From Saccharothrix carnea (GTDB lineage Bacteria > Actinomycetota > Actinomycetes > Mycobacteriales > Pseudonocardiaceae), in NCBI RefSeq assembly GCF_003014735.1, contig NZ_PYAX01000003.1:434001-498000 (forward strand): a stretch of 64,000 nucleotides of DNA, in the 5' to 3' direction. This document shows positions 24,249 to 34,424 of this stretch, one piece after another. A model generated the notes under the pieces. That model was not told the origin of the DNA and did not search any database. It saw nothing but the letters and a program-made list of their open reading frames with translations. Made by a program: the position numbers and the translations under genes. Each line of letters opens with the position of its first letter. Position 1 is the stretch's first letter.

Positions 24249-25769
24249 TCACCGCTCCAGCACGGCCATCGCCGCGTTGTGACCGCCGATCCCGCTCACG
24301 CCACCGCCACGCCGGGCGCCCGCGCCGCAGACGAACAGGTTCGCCACGTCGGTCTCGACGCCCCAGCGGCCGACCTCGTCCTCGTGCTCCGCGAACGGCC
24401 ACGCCAGTTCGTCGTGGAAGATGTTGCCGCGCGGCAGGCCGAGTTCCGCCTCCAGGTCCAGCGGCGAGCGGGCCTCCAGGCAGGGCCGACCGTCTGCGTC
24501 CTTCGCCAGGCACGACTCGATGGGCTCTTCGAGGTGGGCGTTCAGCCCGGCCAGGTACCGGCCGACCAGTTCGTCCCGCAGCCGGTCGTTGTCCTGCTCG
24601 AACAACGCCGCCGGCGTGTGCAGACCGAACAACGTCAACGTGTGCCAACCCCGTTCGACCAGGTCCGGCGCGAGGATCGACGGGTCGGTCAACGTGTGGC
24701 AGTACATCTCCGCCGGCAGCACGGACGGCACCTGCCCCGCCGCGCTCTCCCGGTACGCCGTCTCCAGCTGCCCGTACGACTCGTCCACGTGCAGCGTTCC
24801 CGCGAACGCCACCCGCGGGTCGACCCCGCCGCGCAACCGCGGCAGCCGTTCCAGCAGCATGTTCACCTTCACCTGGCAGCCCTCGGCCACGGGCCGGGCG
24901 GACCGGCCGCGCAGGAAGTCCAAAGTGGACGGTGCGACGCCGGACAGCACGAACTTCGCGCCCACCACGCGCCCGTCGTACTCCACTTCGCCCCGCACGC
25001 CGTCCGCGTCCACCCGGGTCACCTCGGCGCCGGTCACGATCTCCGCGCCCGCCTCCCGCGCCACCCGCAGCAGCTCCCCGGTCACCGCACCCATCCCGCC
25101 CACCGGCACCTGCCACTCACCCGTGCCGTTGCCGATCACGTGGTAGAGGAAGCACCGGTTGGCCTTCAGGTCGTGCAACGACGTGTGCGTGCCGATCAAC
25201 GCGTCCGTGGCGACGACTCCGCGCACCACGTCGTCGGCGAACAGCTCCTCCAACGTCTCGCCGAGCGGCCGTTCCACGACCTGGTCCCACAGCCGCATCC
25301 TCGCCACCGAGTCGACCCGCAGCCGGGCGTGCTCCCGGGACACCAACGGCTCCAGCATCGTCGGCGACAACGCCTTGGCCAGCACCTCCAGGTCGTCGTA
25401 CCACCGGCCCCACCGCTCCCACTCGGCGTCCGACCCCGTCAACGCCCGGAACGACGCCGCCGTCGCCTCACCAGGCTCGCGCTCCACCAGCAGGTCACCC
25501 GCCGGCGTGTACGACGACGCCGACCGCGACCGCAACGCCACCCGCAGCCCGAGGTCGGCCACGATCCGGTCGGGCAGCAGGCTGACCAGGTACGAGTACC
25601 GCGACAGCCGCGCCGGGACGCCCGCGAACGCCTGTTCGCTCACCGCCGCGCCGCCGACGTGGTCGAGCTTCTCCAGCACCAGCACCGTGCGCCCGGCCCG
25701 CGCCAGGTAGGCCGCCGCCACCAGCGCGTTGTGCCCGCCGCCGACCACCACCACGTCGTAGCTCTCCAC
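24249..25769 (-). CDS. NAD(P)/FAD-dependent oxidoreductase, phytoene desaturase-like
   Basis: A 506-residue flavoprotein. The dinucleotide-binding N-terminus YDVVVVGGGHNALVAAAYLARAGRTVLVLEK carries GxGxxN, and the C-terminus [23 protein letters not shown] is the second FAD-contact segment of the phytoene dehydrogenase/PYROXD2-like group. VPVGGMGAVTGELLRVAREAGAEIVTGAEV is also typical. No carotenoid genes are nearby, so a carotenoid role is not supported. GTG 25769 is used as the start. It is followed 3 bases later by the convergent lipoprotein. Confidence 0.85.
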   Translation of the reverse strand: MESYDVVVVGGGHNALVAAAYLARAGRTVLVLEKLDHVGGAAVSEQAFAGVPARLSRYSYLVSLLPDRIVADLGLRVALRSRSASSYTPAGDLLVEREPGEATAASFRALTGSDAEWERWGRWYDDLEVLAKALSPTMLEPLVSREHARLRVDSVARMRLWDQVVERPLGETLEELFADDVVRGVVATDALIGTHTSLHDLKANRCFLYHVIGNGTGEWQVPVGGMGAVTGELLRVAREAGAEIVTGAEVTRVDADGVRGEVEYDGRVVGAKFVLSGVAPSTLDFLRGRSARPVAEGCQVKVNMLLERLPRLRGGVDPRVAFAGTLHVDESYGQLETAYRESAAGQVPSVLPAEMYCHTLTDPSILAPDLVERGWHTLTLFGLHTPAALFEQDNDRLRDELVGRYLAGLNAHLEEPIESCLAKDADGRPCLEARSPLDLEAELGLPRGNIFHDELAWPFAEHEDEVGRWGVETDVANLFVCGAGARRGGGVSGIGGHNAAMAVLER

Positions 25770-25779
25770 GCGGCCGACT

Positions 25780-25887
25780 CTAGCCAGTGAACAACGCCGT
25801 CACCTTGCGGATCAGCTCGACCAAGCCGTACGCCAGCGGCACGCCGACCCACAGCCACGCGAACACGACCAACCCGCGCTCCTTCAC
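25780..25887 (-). CDS. 35-residue MFS-associated small membrane protein
   Basis: A tiny protein of 35 residues. It has charged ends around one long hydrophobic helix (LVVFAWLWVGVPLAYGLVEL) and ends IRKVTALFTG. The GTG at 25887 overlaps the stop of the MFS transporter (GTGA), so it is coupled to it. Similar tiny proteins called MFS transporter small subunit occur after oxalate/formate-type carriers in other actinobacteria, as far as I recall. It likely associates with the carrier in the membrane; this is inference. Confidence 0.7.
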   Translation of the reverse strand: MKERGLVVFAWLWVGVPLAYGLVELIRKVTALFTG

Positions 25888-27191
25888 CGGACCGCCTCCA
25901 CTTCTGGCTCGTGGTACTTCGCCGCCACCGGCCGGACCAGCTCGTTCGCCACGAACCCGACCACCAGCAACGCGATCATGATGAACAGCGACGCCGTGTA
26001 GAGGTCGGGCCCGCTCTTCCCGGCCGCCTTCTGCCCGTCCGCGATCGCGTTCACGATCAACGGCCCCAGCACGCCGGCCAACGACCACGCGGTGAGCAGC
26101 CGGCCGTGGATCGCACCCACCTGGTACGTGCCGAACAGGTCCTTCAGGTACGCCGGGATCGTGGCGAACCCGCCGCCGTAGAACGACAGGATCACCATCG
26201 CGCACACCACGAACAACGGCAGCGACGCGTTCCCGGCCAACGCCAGCACCAGGTACGTCACCGCACCGGCACCCAGGTACAGCCGGTAGACGTTCTTGCG
26301 CCCCACCAGGTCCGACGTGGACGACCACACGATCCGGCCGACCATGTTCGCCAGCGACAGCAGCGCCACGAACCCCGCCGCCGCGCCCGCCGCCACCGGC
26401 GTGGACGTCTGGGCGAAGAAGTCCCGGACCATCGGTGACGCCTTCTCCAGGATCCCGATGCCCGCCGTGACGTTGAAGCACAACACCACCCACAGGCACC
26501 AGAACTGCGGCGTCCTCAAGGCGTTGCGCGCCGACACGTTGACCGCCGAACGCACCACCGCCCGCTCCGCCACCTCGGCGGGCACCCGCACCAGCAGCAC
26601 GCCCACCGACATGAACACCGCGTACACGACCCCGTGCACCAGGAACGTCTGCGCGATCCCGCCGCTGTCCCGCCCGAACGACTCCAGCATCCGCGCCGAC
26701 CACGGTGACGCGATCAGCGCACCGCCGCCGAAGCCCATGATCGCGATCCCGGTCGCCATCCCCGGCCGGTCCGGGAACCACTTGATCAGCGTGGACACCG
26801 GCGAGATGTACCCGATCCCCAGCCCGATGCCGCCGACGAACCCGTACCCGACGACCACGAGCCAGTACTGCTGCGTCCACGCGCCCACCGCCGAGATCAG
26901 GAACCCGGACGAGAAGCACGTGGCGGACACGAACATGGCCCACCGCGGACCGTTGCGCTCGACCAGCGTGCCGCCGAACGCCGCCGACAACCCCAGCATC
27001 ACGATCGCCAGCTGGAACGGCAGCGCGCTCTGCGTCCCTGTCAGGTCCAGCGCGCTCTCCAACGGCGGCTTGAACACGCTCCACGCGTACGCCTGACCGA
27101 TGGCCAGGTGCACCGACAGCGCGGCCGGCGGGATCAGCCAGCGGTTCCACCCCGGTGGGGCGATCGTGCGAGAGCGGTCCAGGAAACCCAC
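25884..27191 (-). CDS. OFA (oxalate/formate antiporter) family MFS transporter
   Basis: A 435-residue carrier with twelve predicted membrane segments. [14 protein letters not shown], the [45 protein letters not shown] block and [26 protein letters not shown] are hallmarks of the OFA family, whose best known member exchanges oxalate for formate. The GTG at 27191 follows GGAGGTG; the longer in-frame reading from 27515 runs into fdhD and is rejected. It diverges from fdhD across 67 bases and is coupled to the 35-residue protein downstream. Confidence 0.85.
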   Translation of the reverse strand: MGFLDRSRTIAPPGWNRWLIPPAALSVHLAIGQAYAWSVFKPPLESALDLTGTQSALPFQLAIVMLGLSAAFGGTLVERNGPRWAMFVSATCFSSGFLISAVGAWTQQYWLVVVGYGFVGGIGLGIGYISPVSTLIKWFPDRPGMATGIAIMGFGGGALIASPWSARMLESFGRDSGGIAQTFLVHGVVYAVFMSVGVLLVRVPAEVAERAVVRSAVNVSARNALRTPQFWCLWVVLCFNVTAGIGILEKASPMVRDFFAQTSTPVAAGAAAGFVALLSLANMVGRIVWSSTSDLVGRKNVYRLYLGAGAVTYLVLALAGNASLPLFVVCAMVILSFYGGGFATIPAYLKDLFGTYQVGAIHGRLLTAWSLAGVLGPLIVNAIADGQKAAGKSGPDLYTASLFIMIALLVVGFVANELVRPVAAKYHEPEVEAVR

Positions 27192-27258
27192 TGCCCGACA
27201 CCTCCGTAACCTGGTGAGTGGCTTGCGAAAAAACTTAGCCAAGAGAAGGAGTTCGCCG

Positions 27259-28083
27259 ATGGGGCGAGTCACCGTGCGTCGCCCAGTGGTCACGTATGCG
27301 CGACGAACGTCCCGCAAGAGGGTCGACGCGCTGGCCGCCGAGGAGCCGCTGGAGCTGAGGGTGGGCGGCAAGGCACTCACCGTGACCATGCGGACACCGG
27401 GCCACGACGTGGAGCTGGCGCACGGTTTCCTGCTCAGCGAGGGCGTCATCGGCGGCCTGCGGGACATCTCGGTCGCCCGCTTCTGCGAGGGCACCGGGCC
27501 GGACGGCCTGAACACCTACAACGTGCTGGACCTGACCCTGGCCGACGGGGTGGCGGCACCCGACCCGGGCGTGGAGCGCAACTTCTACACCACGTCGTCG
27601 TGCGGTGTGTGCGGCAAGGCGGCCCTCGACGCGGTGAAGCTCAAGACGCAGCACTCCCCCGCGGCCGACCGCTGCACCGTCGACGTCGACGTCCTCGCCG
27701 CCCTGCCGGACGAGCTGCGCAAGCGGCAGAAGGTGTTCGCCGCGACCGGCGGCCTGCACGCGGCGGGCCTGTTCACCACCACCGGTGAGGCCCTGGTCGT
27801 CCGCGAGGACGTGGGCAGGCACAACGCGGTGGACAAGGTCCTCGGCTGGGCCGTGCTGAACGACCGGGTCCCGCTGGCGGGAACCGTCCTCATGGTCTCG
27901 GGGCGGGCCTCGTTCGAGCTCGTCCAGAAGGCCACCATGGCCGGCATCCCGGTGCTGTCGGCCGTGTCGGCGCCGTCGTCCCTGGCCGCCGACCTGGCCG
28001 AGGAGCAGGGCGTGACCCTGGTCGGCTTCCTGCGCGGCGACTCGATGAACGTCTACACCTGCCACGACCGGATCACCGCGTGA
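27259..28083 (+). CDS. fdhD: formate dehydrogenase accessory sulfurtransferase FdhD
   Basis: A 274-residue protein that passes sulfur from a cysteine desulfurase to the molybdenum cofactor, activating formate-dehydrogenase-type enzymes. The catalytic CxxC is in [13 protein letters not shown] near residue 117. Other family segments are [53 protein letters not shown] and [12 protein letters not shown]. The ATG at 27259 follows GAAGGAG. Its probable client is the FdhF/YdeP-like enzyme at 21407. It overlaps the next gene (GTGA). Confidence 0.93.
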   Translation: MGRVTVRRPVVTYARRTSRKRVDALAAEEPLELRVGGKALTVTMRTPGHDVELAHGFLLSEGVIGGLRDISVARFCEGTGPDGLNTYNVLDLTLADGVAAPDPGVERNFYTTSSCGVCGKAALDAVKLKTQHSPAADRCTVDVDVLAALPDELRKRQKVFAATGGLHAAGLFTTTGEALVVREDVGRHNAVDKVLGWAVLNDRVPLAGTVLMVSGRASFELVQKATMAGIPVLSAVSAPSSLAADLAEEQGVTLVGFLRGDSMNVYTCHDRITA

Positions 28084-29246
28084 GACCGCTGGACGGCGTC
28101 CTCGTCGTCAGCCTCGAACAAGCCGTCGCCGTGCCCTACGCCACCCGCCTGCTCGCGGACCTGGGCGCACGCGTGGTCAAGGTCGAGCGGCCGGACGGCG
28201 GCGACTTCGCCCGCCACTACGACACCACCTGCGGCTCGGTGTCGTCGTACTTCGCCTGGACGAACGTCGGCAAGCAGTCGGTGACCCTGGACCTGAAGCA
28301 CCCGGCCGCCCGGGAAGTGCTGAACCGGCTGGTCACGAGGGCCGACGTGGTCGTGTGCAACCTCTCGCCCGATGCCGCGCGTCGCCTCGACGTGGACGCT
28401 TCCTCACTCCGCCGGGTGAAACCCGACCTGGTGATCGGCGAGCTCTCCGGCTACGGCGACTCGGGCCCGTACGCGTCCCGCAAGGCGTTCGACGCCCTGG
28501 TCCAGTCCGAAGCCGGGCTCATCGAGCTGACCGGGCAGGACGACGTCACCGCCCGCGCGGGGATCTCGGTGGCCGACATCGCCGCGGGCGTGCAACTGCA
28601 GTCCGCCGTCCTGGCCGCCCTCTTCCACCGCGCCCGGACCGGTGAGGGCGCCACGCTCAGCCTGTCGCTCTTCGAGGCGATGGCCGAGTGGATGCACCAG
28701 CCCATGCTCTACGCCGCCGGCACCGGCCGGGCCGCACCGCGCACCGGCGCGCACCACCCGAGCATCGCGCCCTACGGCCCGTTCCCGTGCGCGGACGGCA
28801 CCGTCCACCTGGCCGTGCAGAACGACCCCCAGTGGCGCCGCCTGTGCCACCTCCTGGACCGCCCGGACCTCGCCGACGACCCCCGCTTCACCACCGTCAC
28901 GTCCCGCGTGGCGCACCGCCCGGCCCTGCACGCCGAACTGGACTTCACCGCCTGGACCGCCACCGACCTGCTGGCCGCCCTGGACCGCGCCGACGTGCCC
29001 GCCGCCCGCACCCGCGGTGTCGCCGACCTGCCGGAACACCCCCAGCTCACCGCCCGCGACCGCCGGACCCGGATCCCGGTGCCGGACGGCGAGATCACCG
29101 CCCTGCGTCCACCGGTCGACTCCACCGCCTGGGACTGGACACCGGCGCCCGTACCCGCCCTCGGTGAACACACCGACCACGTGCTGCGCGAACTCGGTTA
29201 CTCGCCGGAACGGATCGCGGAACTTCGGGCACAGTCGGCGATCTGA
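28080..29246 (+). CDS. CaiB/BaiF family CoA-transferase
   Basis: A 388-residue class III CoA-transferase. [42 protein letters not shown] opens the family fold. Further family segments are [46 protein letters not shown] and [24 protein letters not shown]. Donor and acceptor acids cannot be read from sequence. Coupling to fdhD (GTGA overlap) and the divergent oxalate/formate carrier make a formyl-CoA:oxalate-type activity conceivable, but no oxalyl-CoA decarboxylase is present in the window. Confidence 0.87.
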   Translation: MRPLDGVLVVSLEQAVAVPYATRLLADLGARVVKVERPDGGDFARHYDTTCGSVSSYFAWTNVGKQSVTLDLKHPAAREVLNRLVTRADVVVCNLSPDAARRLDVDASSLRRVKPDLVIGELSGYGDSGPYASRKAFDALVQSEAGLIELTGQDDVTARAGISVADIAAGVQLQSAVLAALFHRARTGEGATLSLSLFEAMAEWMHQPMLYAAGTGRAAPRTGAHHPSIAPYGPFPCADGTVHLAVQNDPQWRRLCHLLDRPDLADDPRFTTVTSRVAHRPALHAELDFTAWTATDLLAALDRADVPAARTRGVADLPEHPQLTARDRRTRIPVPDGEITALRPPVDSTAWDWTPAPVPALGEHTDHVLRELGYSPERIAELRAQSAI

Positions 29247-29305
29247 CGAAACGCGAACCGCGCTCACAGCGATGAGAGGAGGGGATCGAGCGTGGGGGTA
29301 GGACG

Positions 29306-30172
29306 ATGGTCGCGCGACGGACGGTGCTCTCCGCCCTGGCCGGCGGCGCCCTGGCAACCGCAGGCGTCACCGCCGCGTGGCACGGCGACGCACCGCTCGG
29401 CGAGGCACTGCGGCACGCGGTCGGCGTGGCGGGCCCCGTGCCGGCCGTGAAGCGGGCCGTCGTCCAGGTCGAACGCGTCCACTCGCACTACCGGGGCCGC
29501 GAGGTCGACCTGCTCACCATGATCCCGCCGGGCGTGCCCACCCGGGACCTGCCCATGTCGATCCTGCTGCACGGCCGCTTCGGCAGCGCCCGCCAGGCAC
29601 ACGTGGGCGGCATGGCGGAAGTCCTGGTCTCCGCGGTCGCGCGCGGCCAGGTCCCCCCGTTCGGCTTCGTGGCCGTCGACGGCGGCGACCACTACTGGCA
29701 CGAGAACGTCCCCGGCGACGACCCCATGGCGATGCTCCTCGAAGAAGTCCCCCGCTGGCTGGCCGAACGCGGCTACGGCCGGCCGTTCGCCTGCACCGGC
29801 GTGTCCATGGGCGGCTTCGGCGCCCTCCTCTACGCCCGCAGGCGACACGAACGACGCGAGCCGACCAAGGCCATCGCCGTCATCGCCCCGGCCCTGCTCA
29901 CCGACTGGGCCGAGATGTCCAAGCGCAACGCCTTCGCGAGCCCCGAGCACTGGTCCTCCCTCGACCCGCTCAAGAACCTCGACAAGCTCGGCACCGCCCC
30001 GATCGGCGTCTGGGCAGGCGACCAGGACAACTTCATCACCGGCACGCGCCAATTCATCGCCGCCGCCAAACCCGCCGTCGCATCCATCGTCCCGGGCGGC
30101 CACAACGACACCCTGTACCGCAAGGTAATCCCCGACGTCATCCGCTTCCTGGGCAAACGCGCCCCCCGATAG
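29306..30172 (+). CDS. putative exported esterase (alpha/beta hydrolase)
   Basis: A 288-residue protein with a Tat-like leader (MVARRTVLSALAGGALATAGVTAAW) and an esterase-D/antigen-85-like fold. LLHGRFGSARQ is near the oxyanion region, GVSMGGFGALLYARR carries the nucleophilic Ser, and WAGDQDNFI and VPGGHNDTLYRK supply Asp and His candidates. Substrate is unknown. The ATG at 29306 is preceded by GGGGGTAGGACG. It may follow the CoA-transferase gene by 59 bases in the same direction. Confidence 0.75.
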   Translation: MVARRTVLSALAGGALATAGVTAAWHGDAPLGEALRHAVGVAGPVPAVKRAVVQVERVHSHYRGREVDLLTMIPPGVPTRDLPMSILLHGRFGSARQAHVGGMAEVLVSAVARGQVPPFGFVAVDGGDHYWHENVPGDDPMAMLLEEVPRWLAERGYGRPFACTGVSMGGFGALLYARRRHERREPTKAIAVIAPALLTDWAEMSKRNAFASPEHWSSLDPLKNLDKLGTAPIGVWAGDQDNFITGTRQFIAAAKPAVASIVPGGHNDTLYRKVIPDVIRFLGKRAPR

Positions 30173-30222
30173 CCGCACAGGACGTTCACAGGACCTGCAC
30201 ACGCCTGTGGTTGCCTGGCCGC

Positions 30223-30978
30223 ATGACGACGCGATCGGCCACCACCCCGGACCCGATCACCTACCTGGACGACGCCGCGGCCGCAGGCCACGCCTACAAG
30301 CAGCGGCTCCTGGACGCCCTCGACCTCCACCCGGACCACGTTGCCCTGGACATCGGCTGCGGACCCGGCACAGACCTGCCCCGGATGGCCGAACGCGCCG
30401 GCGAGGTCATCGGCGTGGACGTCGACCCGGTCATGGTCGAGGAGGCGCGACGACGCACCTCACACCTGCGGGTCGACGTGCGCGAGGGTGACGCCCACGA
30501 GCTCCCGCTGCCCGTTCGGAGCGTCGACCGCGCCCGGATCGACCGGGTCCTGCACCAGGTCGCCGACCCTGCCGAGGCACTGGCCGAACTCCGCCGCGTG
30601 CTGCGGCCCACCGGACGTGCCGTGCTGGCCCAACCCGACTGGGAGACCCTCGCCGTCGACCCCGGCTCGGTCGCCACGAACCTCGCGTTCAACCGCTTCG
30701 TGTGCGACCGGATCGTCCCCAACCCCGTCATCGGCAGGCAGCTGGCGCGGCTCAGCACCGAAGCCGGCCTCACCGTCACCTCGATCGAGGCCGACACCCA
30801 ACTCCTGCACGACTTCACCACAGCCGACGAACTGCTGGGCCTGACCCGCAACGCGCACCGCGCCGTCCAAGCGGGCCGCATCACCCGCCGGGCCGCCGAC
30901 ACCTGGCTGGCCGACCTGACCACCGGCCCGTTCCTGGCCGCCTTCACCCTCTTCCGAGTGACGGTCAGCGCGGCGTGA
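30223..30978 (+). CDS. class I SAM-dependent methyltransferase
   Basis: A 251-residue methyltransferase of the UbiE-like type. The SAM-binding loop is ALDIGCGPGTDLPRMAERAGEVIGVDVD near residue 45, and REGDAHELPLPVRSVDRARIDRVLHQVADPAEALAELRRVLRP is the usual second half. The acceptor is unknown. The ATG at 30223 begins the conserved N-terminus (MTTRSATTPDPITYLDDAAA). The last 14 bases overlap the end of the convergent hydrolase gene. Confidence 0.85.
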   Translation: MTTRSATTPDPITYLDDAAAAGHAYKQRLLDALDLHPDHVALDIGCGPGTDLPRMAERAGEVIGVDVDPVMVEEARRRTSHLRVDVREGDAHELPLPVRSVDRARIDRVLHQVADPAEALAELRRVLRPTGRAVLAQPDWETLAVDPGSVATNLAFNRFVCDRIVPNPVIGRQLARLSTEAGLTVTSIEADTQLLHDFTTADELLGLTRNAHRAVQAGRITRRAADTWLADLTTGPFLAAFTLFRVTVSAA

Positions 30979-31558
30979 GCGGAACCCGCCCGCTGCGAAC
31001 CCACTTCAGAACCGCACCCCACGAGCCGTACCCGGCATCGACGTTCAGGTGCCCGCCACCCACGATGACGTCGAGCTCGACCCGCAACGCCTCGGCCACG
31101 TCCTTGGCCTGCGCCACCGTGCAGTAGTGGTCGCTGTCACCCACCACCAGCCGGGTCGACACCGCCGCCCGCCGCACCACCGTCGGGTCGAGCACGGGGT
31201 GCAGGAACTCGGAGATCGACGGCTCACCGTCGAAATCGGGCGCGGGCGGCGCCACCAACAGCACCCGGTCCACCCGCAACGCGGGATCGAACTCCCCGGC
31301 CGCGTGGTGCAACCACAACAACCCGGCCAGCGAGTGCGCGACGACCACCCGTTCGACCGACTCCGCCGCGGGCATCGCGGCCAGGTGCGACCGCAGCTCG
31401 TCCAGCCACAACGACAACCTCGGCGCGTCGGGAGAGCTGAACTGGGGCAGGTCCACCGCCCCACCGTGGTGGGCCAGCTCACCTGCCAGCCAGTTCTGCC
31501 AGTGCTCCGGCCCGGAACCACCCAGGCCGTGCAGGATCAACGTGTGCGGCAGGGACAA
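30965..31558 (-). CDS. RBBP9/YdeN family alpha/beta hydrolase
   Basis: A 197-residue small serine hydrolase. Family marks are LILHGLGGSGPEHWQNWLAGEL, the nucleophile elbow VVVAHSLAGLLWLHH, the Asp in VVGDSDHYC and the His in VGGGHLNVDAGYG. The substrate is unknown. The start is TTG at 31558, one base after the clpX stop (TGA-G-TTG), so it probably depends on clpX translation. It overlaps the convergent methyltransferase gene at its other end. Confidence 0.8.
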   Translation of the reverse strand: MSLPHTLILHGLGGSGPEHWQNWLAGELAHHGGAVDLPQFSSPDAPRLSLWLDELRSHLAAMPAAESVERVVVAHSLAGLLWLHHAAGEFDPALRVDRVLLVAPPAPDFDGEPSISEFLHPVLDPTVVRRAAVSTRLVVGDSDHYCTVAQAKDVAEALRVELDVIVGGGHLNVDAGYGSWGAVLKWVRSGRVPLTPR

Positions 31559-31559
31559 C

Positions 31560-32840
31560 TCAGGCCGACTTCTCGCGACGCTCCCGGCGCGAAGGCTGCC
31601 GGGCCACGATGGTCGGGTTGACGTTCTCCTTCACGGTCTGCTCCGTGATGACGACCTTGGCCACGTCCGTGCGGCTGGGGATGTCGTACATCACCGGCAG
31701 CAGGACTTCCTCCATGATCGCCCGCAGGCCACGCGCACCGGTGCCGCGCAGGATGGCCTGGTCCGCGACCGCCTCCATCGCCGTGCGGGTGAACTCCAAC
31801 TCCACGCCGTCCATCTCGAACAGCTTCTGGTACTGCTTGACCAGCGCGTTCTTCGGCTCGGTGAGGATGCGGACCAGTGATTCCTTGTCCAGGTTCGTGA
31901 CGCTCGCGACCATCGGCAACCGGCCGATGAACTCGGGGATCAACCCGAACTTGATCAGGTCCTCGGGCATCGAGTCGGCGTAGTAGTCCGCCGCGTCGAC
32001 CTCGGCCTTGGTCCGCACCTCGGCGCCGAAGCCGAGGCCGCGCTTGCCGACCCGGTCCTGGATGATCTTGTCGAGGCCCGCGAAGGCGCCCGCCACGATG
32101 AACAGCACGTTCGTCGTGTCGATCTGGATGAACTCCTGGTGCGGGTGCTTGCGACCGCCCTGCGGTGGCACCGACGCCGTCGTCCCCTCCAGTATTTTCA
32201 GCAGCGCCTGCTGCACGCCCTCACCGGACACGTCCCGCGTGATCGACGGATTTTCACTCTTTCGAGCGATCTTGTCGACCTCGTCGATGTAGATGATGCC
32301 GGTCTCGGCCCGCTTGACGTCGTAGTCCGCGGCCTGGATGAGCTTGAGGAGGATGTTCTCCACGTCCTCGCCCACGTAGCCGGCCTCGGTCAACGCCGTG
32401 GCGTCGGCGATGGCGAACGGCACGTTCAGCATCTTCGCCAGCGTCTGGGCCAGGTAGGTCTTGCCGCACCCGGTCGGCCCGAGCATGAGGATGTTCGACT
32501 TGGCGAGTTCCACGCCGTCGTCGCGGCCCTCACGCCCGCGGTCACCGGCCTGGATGCGCTTGTAGTGGTTGTAGACCGCCACCGAGAGCGTGCGCTTGGC
32601 CTCGTTCTGGCCGATCACGTACTGGTCGAGGAACTCGTGGATCTCGGCGGGCTTGGGCAGCTCGTCGAGCTTGACGTCGCCGGCCTCCGCGAGTTCTTCC
32701 TCGATGATCTCGTTGCAGAGGTCGATGCACTCATCGCAGATGTAGACACCGGGGCCGGCGATGAGTTTTTTCACCTGCTTCTGGCTCTTGCCGCAGAAAG
32801 AGCACTTCAGCAGGTCGCCGCCGTCACCGATACGTGCCAT
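31560..32840 (-). CDS. clpX: ATP-dependent Clp protease ATP-binding subunit ClpX
   Basis: A 426-residue AAA+ unfoldase that feeds substrates to ClpP. The N-terminal zinc-binding domain has Cys13, Cys16, Cys35 and Cys38 (CSFCGK and CDECIDLC). Walker A is [12 protein letters not shown], followed by the GYVGED pore loop, Walker [11 protein letters not shown] and the [28 protein letters not shown] block. The ATG at 32840 is supported by the conserved [16 protein letters not shown]; upstream in-frame sequence is not protein-like. It lies downstream of clpP1 and clpP2, the usual actinobacterial order. Confidence 0.97.
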   Translation of the reverse strand: MARIGDGGDLLKCSFCGKSQKQVKKLIAGPGVYICDECIDLCNEIIEEELAEAGDVKLDELPKPAEIHEFLDQYVIGQNEAKRTLSVAVYNHYKRIQAGDRGREGRDDGVELAKSNILMLGPTGCGKTYLAQTLAKMLNVPFAIADATALTEAGYVGEDVENILLKLIQAADYDVKRAETGIIYIDEVDKIARKSENPSITRDVSGEGVQQALLKILEGTTASVPPQGGRKHPHQEFIQIDTTNVLFIVAGAFAGLDKIIQDRVGKRGLGFGAEVRTKAEVDAADYYADSMPEDLIKFGLIPEFIGRLPMVASVTNLDKESLVRILTEPKNALVKQYQKLFEMDGVELEFTRTAMEAVADQAILRGTGARGLRAIMEEVLLPVMYDIPSRTDVAKVVITEQTVKENVNPTIVARQPSRRERREKSA

Positions 32841-33047
32841 GACCGCTGACCTCTGTCCCCTCCGGCGCACGACCTGGTGAGGTGCGCCTGACTGCTGATG
32901 TGGCGAGTGCCCGCTGGATGCGGGGTCCGCCCGTTCCCCTCGACGGTACCTGTCCAACCCCGCTGTGCGGGAGGACCAGCGTGCCCCCGACGCGCCGGAC
33001 CGGCCAGGACCCCTGGTCAGCTCGGCGTGTCGGGCGCCACGCCGAAA

Positions 33048-33674
33048 TTACTTCGCCGAGAGCTTCCGGTAGGGCAGAACGCTGTCGACGATGCCGTATT
33101 CCCTCGCCTCTTCGGCGGTGAGGATCTTGTCCCGCTCGATGTCCGAGCGCACCTGCTCCGGCGTGCGGCTGGTGTGCTTGGCGAGCGTGGTCTCCAGCAG
33201 CCTGCGCACCCGCTGGATCTCGTTGGACTGGATCTCCAGGTCGGAGACCTGCCCGTAGACGCCCTCGGTGGCCGGCTGGTGGATCAGGATCCGGGCGTTG
33301 GGCAGCGCGTGCCGCTTGCCCGGGGTGCCCGCCGCGAGCAGCACGGCCGCCGCCGAGGCCGCCTGGCCCAGGCAGTAGGTCTGGATGTCGGGGCGGACGA
33401 ACTGCATGGTGTCGTAGATGGCCATCAGCGAGGTGAACGAGCCACCCGGCGAGTTGATGTACATCAGGATGTCGCGGTCGGGGTCCTCCGACTCCAGCAC
33501 GAGCAGCTGGGCCATCACGTCGTTGGCCGACGCGTCGTCCACCTGCACGCCGAGGAAGATGATGCGCTCCTCGAACAGCTTGTTGTACGGGTTGGACTCC
33601 TTGATGCCGTAGCTCGTGCGCTCGACGAACGACGGGAGCACGTACCGGGACTGCGGCGCGTGGAACTGGCTCAC
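33048..33674 (-). CDS. clpP2: Clp protease proteolytic subunit 2
   Basis: A 208-residue serine peptidase. Catalytic Ser107 is in GQAASAAA and His132 in IHQPATEG; the later aspartate is within the ERD stretch near 180. In actinobacteria ClpP1 and ClpP2 form a mixed two-ring barrel served by ClpX or ClpC. The GTG at 33674 follows GGAGACC and opens onto the conserved [20 protein letters not shown]. It lies 28 bases downstream of clpP1, so it is co-transcribed with it. Confidence 0.96.
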   Translation of the reverse strand: MSQFHAPQSRYVLPSFVERTSYGIKESNPYNKLFEERIIFLGVQVDDASANDVMAQLLVLESEDPDRDILMYINSPGGSFTSLMAIYDTMQFVRPDIQTYCLGQAASAAAVLLAAGTPGKRHALPNARILIHQPATEGVYGQVSDLEIQSNEIQRVRRLLETTLAKHTSRTPEQVRSDIERDKILTAEEAREYGIVDSVLPYRKLSAK

Positions 33675-33702
33675 TTCAGGTCTCCTGGTGCTCTGCTCGC
33701 GG

Positions 33703-34311
33703 TCAGTTGGTCGACGCCTGGCTGGCACGGGTGATCACCTTGTCCACGAAGCCGTACTCCAAGGCTTCCTGGGCGTTGAACCAGCGGTCGCGGTCGGAGT
33801 CGGCGATGATCCGCTCGACCGACTGACCGGTGTGCTGGGCGATCAGCTCGGCCATCTCGTGCTTGGTCCGGGTCAGCATCTCCGCCTGGATCGCGATGTC
33901 CGCGGCCGTGCCGCCGACACCCGCCGACGGCTGGTGCATCAGGATCCGGGCGTGCGGGAGGGCGTGGCGCTTGCCGGGCGTGCCCGCGGAGAGCAGGAAC
34001 TGCCCCATCGACGCGGCCAGGCCCATCGCGAAGGTGGCCACGTCGGGCTCGATCAGCTGCATCGTGTCGAAGATCGCCATGCCCGCGGTCACCGACCCAC
34101 CGGGCGAGTTGATGTAGAACGTGATGTCCTTCTCCGGGTCCTCTGCGGCGAGGAGGAGGAGCTGGGCCACGATCTGGTTGGCGATGTTCTCTTCGACCTG
34201 CGTCCCCAGCACGATGATGCGCTCGCGGAGCAGACGCTCATAGACCGAGTCGTTGAGGTTCATCCCCGAGGCCGCTCGCATCATGGGCTCCGAGAAAGAG
34301 TGCTGCGTCAC
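33703..34311 (-). CDS. clpP1: Clp protease proteolytic subunit 1
   Basis: A 202-residue Clp peptidase subunit. Catalytic Ser101 is in GLAASMGQ and His126 in [32 protein letters not shown] is the conserved start of the mature protein, preceded by a short propeptide-like stretch that ClpP proteins usually remove. The start is taken as GTG 34311. It is first in the clpP1-clpP2 pair. No clear ClgR box was found in the 113 bases before it. Confidence 0.96.
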   Translation of the reverse strand: MTQHSFSEPMMRAASGMNLNDSVYERLLRERIIVLGTQVEENIANQIVAQLLLLAAEDPEKDITFYINSPGGSVTAGMAIFDTMQLIEPDVATFAMGLAASMGQFLLSAGTPGKRHALPHARILMHQPSAGVGGTAADIAIQAEMLTRTKHEMAELIAQHTGQSVERIIADSDRDRWFNAQEALEYGFVDKVITRASQASTN

Positions 34312-34378
34312 GTCTGCCTGCCTAACTTTGCCGACTAGCTGTGCCGAAAAGAGTCTCGTAGCAACGACCTTAACGAAG

Positions 34379-34410
34379 GCGGGCGGCGTCGACGTCCCGA
34401 CACCGCCCGC
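34379..34410 (-). terminator. hairpin terminator of tig
   Basis: A 13-base stem with one mismatch (34379-34391 against 34398-34410, GCGGGCGGCGTCG and CGACACCGCCCGC) and a 6-base loop lies 15 bases after the tig stop. It separates tig from clpP1. Confidence 0.65.
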
Positions 34411-34424
34411 GTTCGCTCAGGGCT

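Noticed and set aside
24249..25769. Carotenoid biosynthesis cluster
   Set aside because: Only one phytoene-desaturase-like flavoprotein; no crtB, crtE or cyclase nearby.
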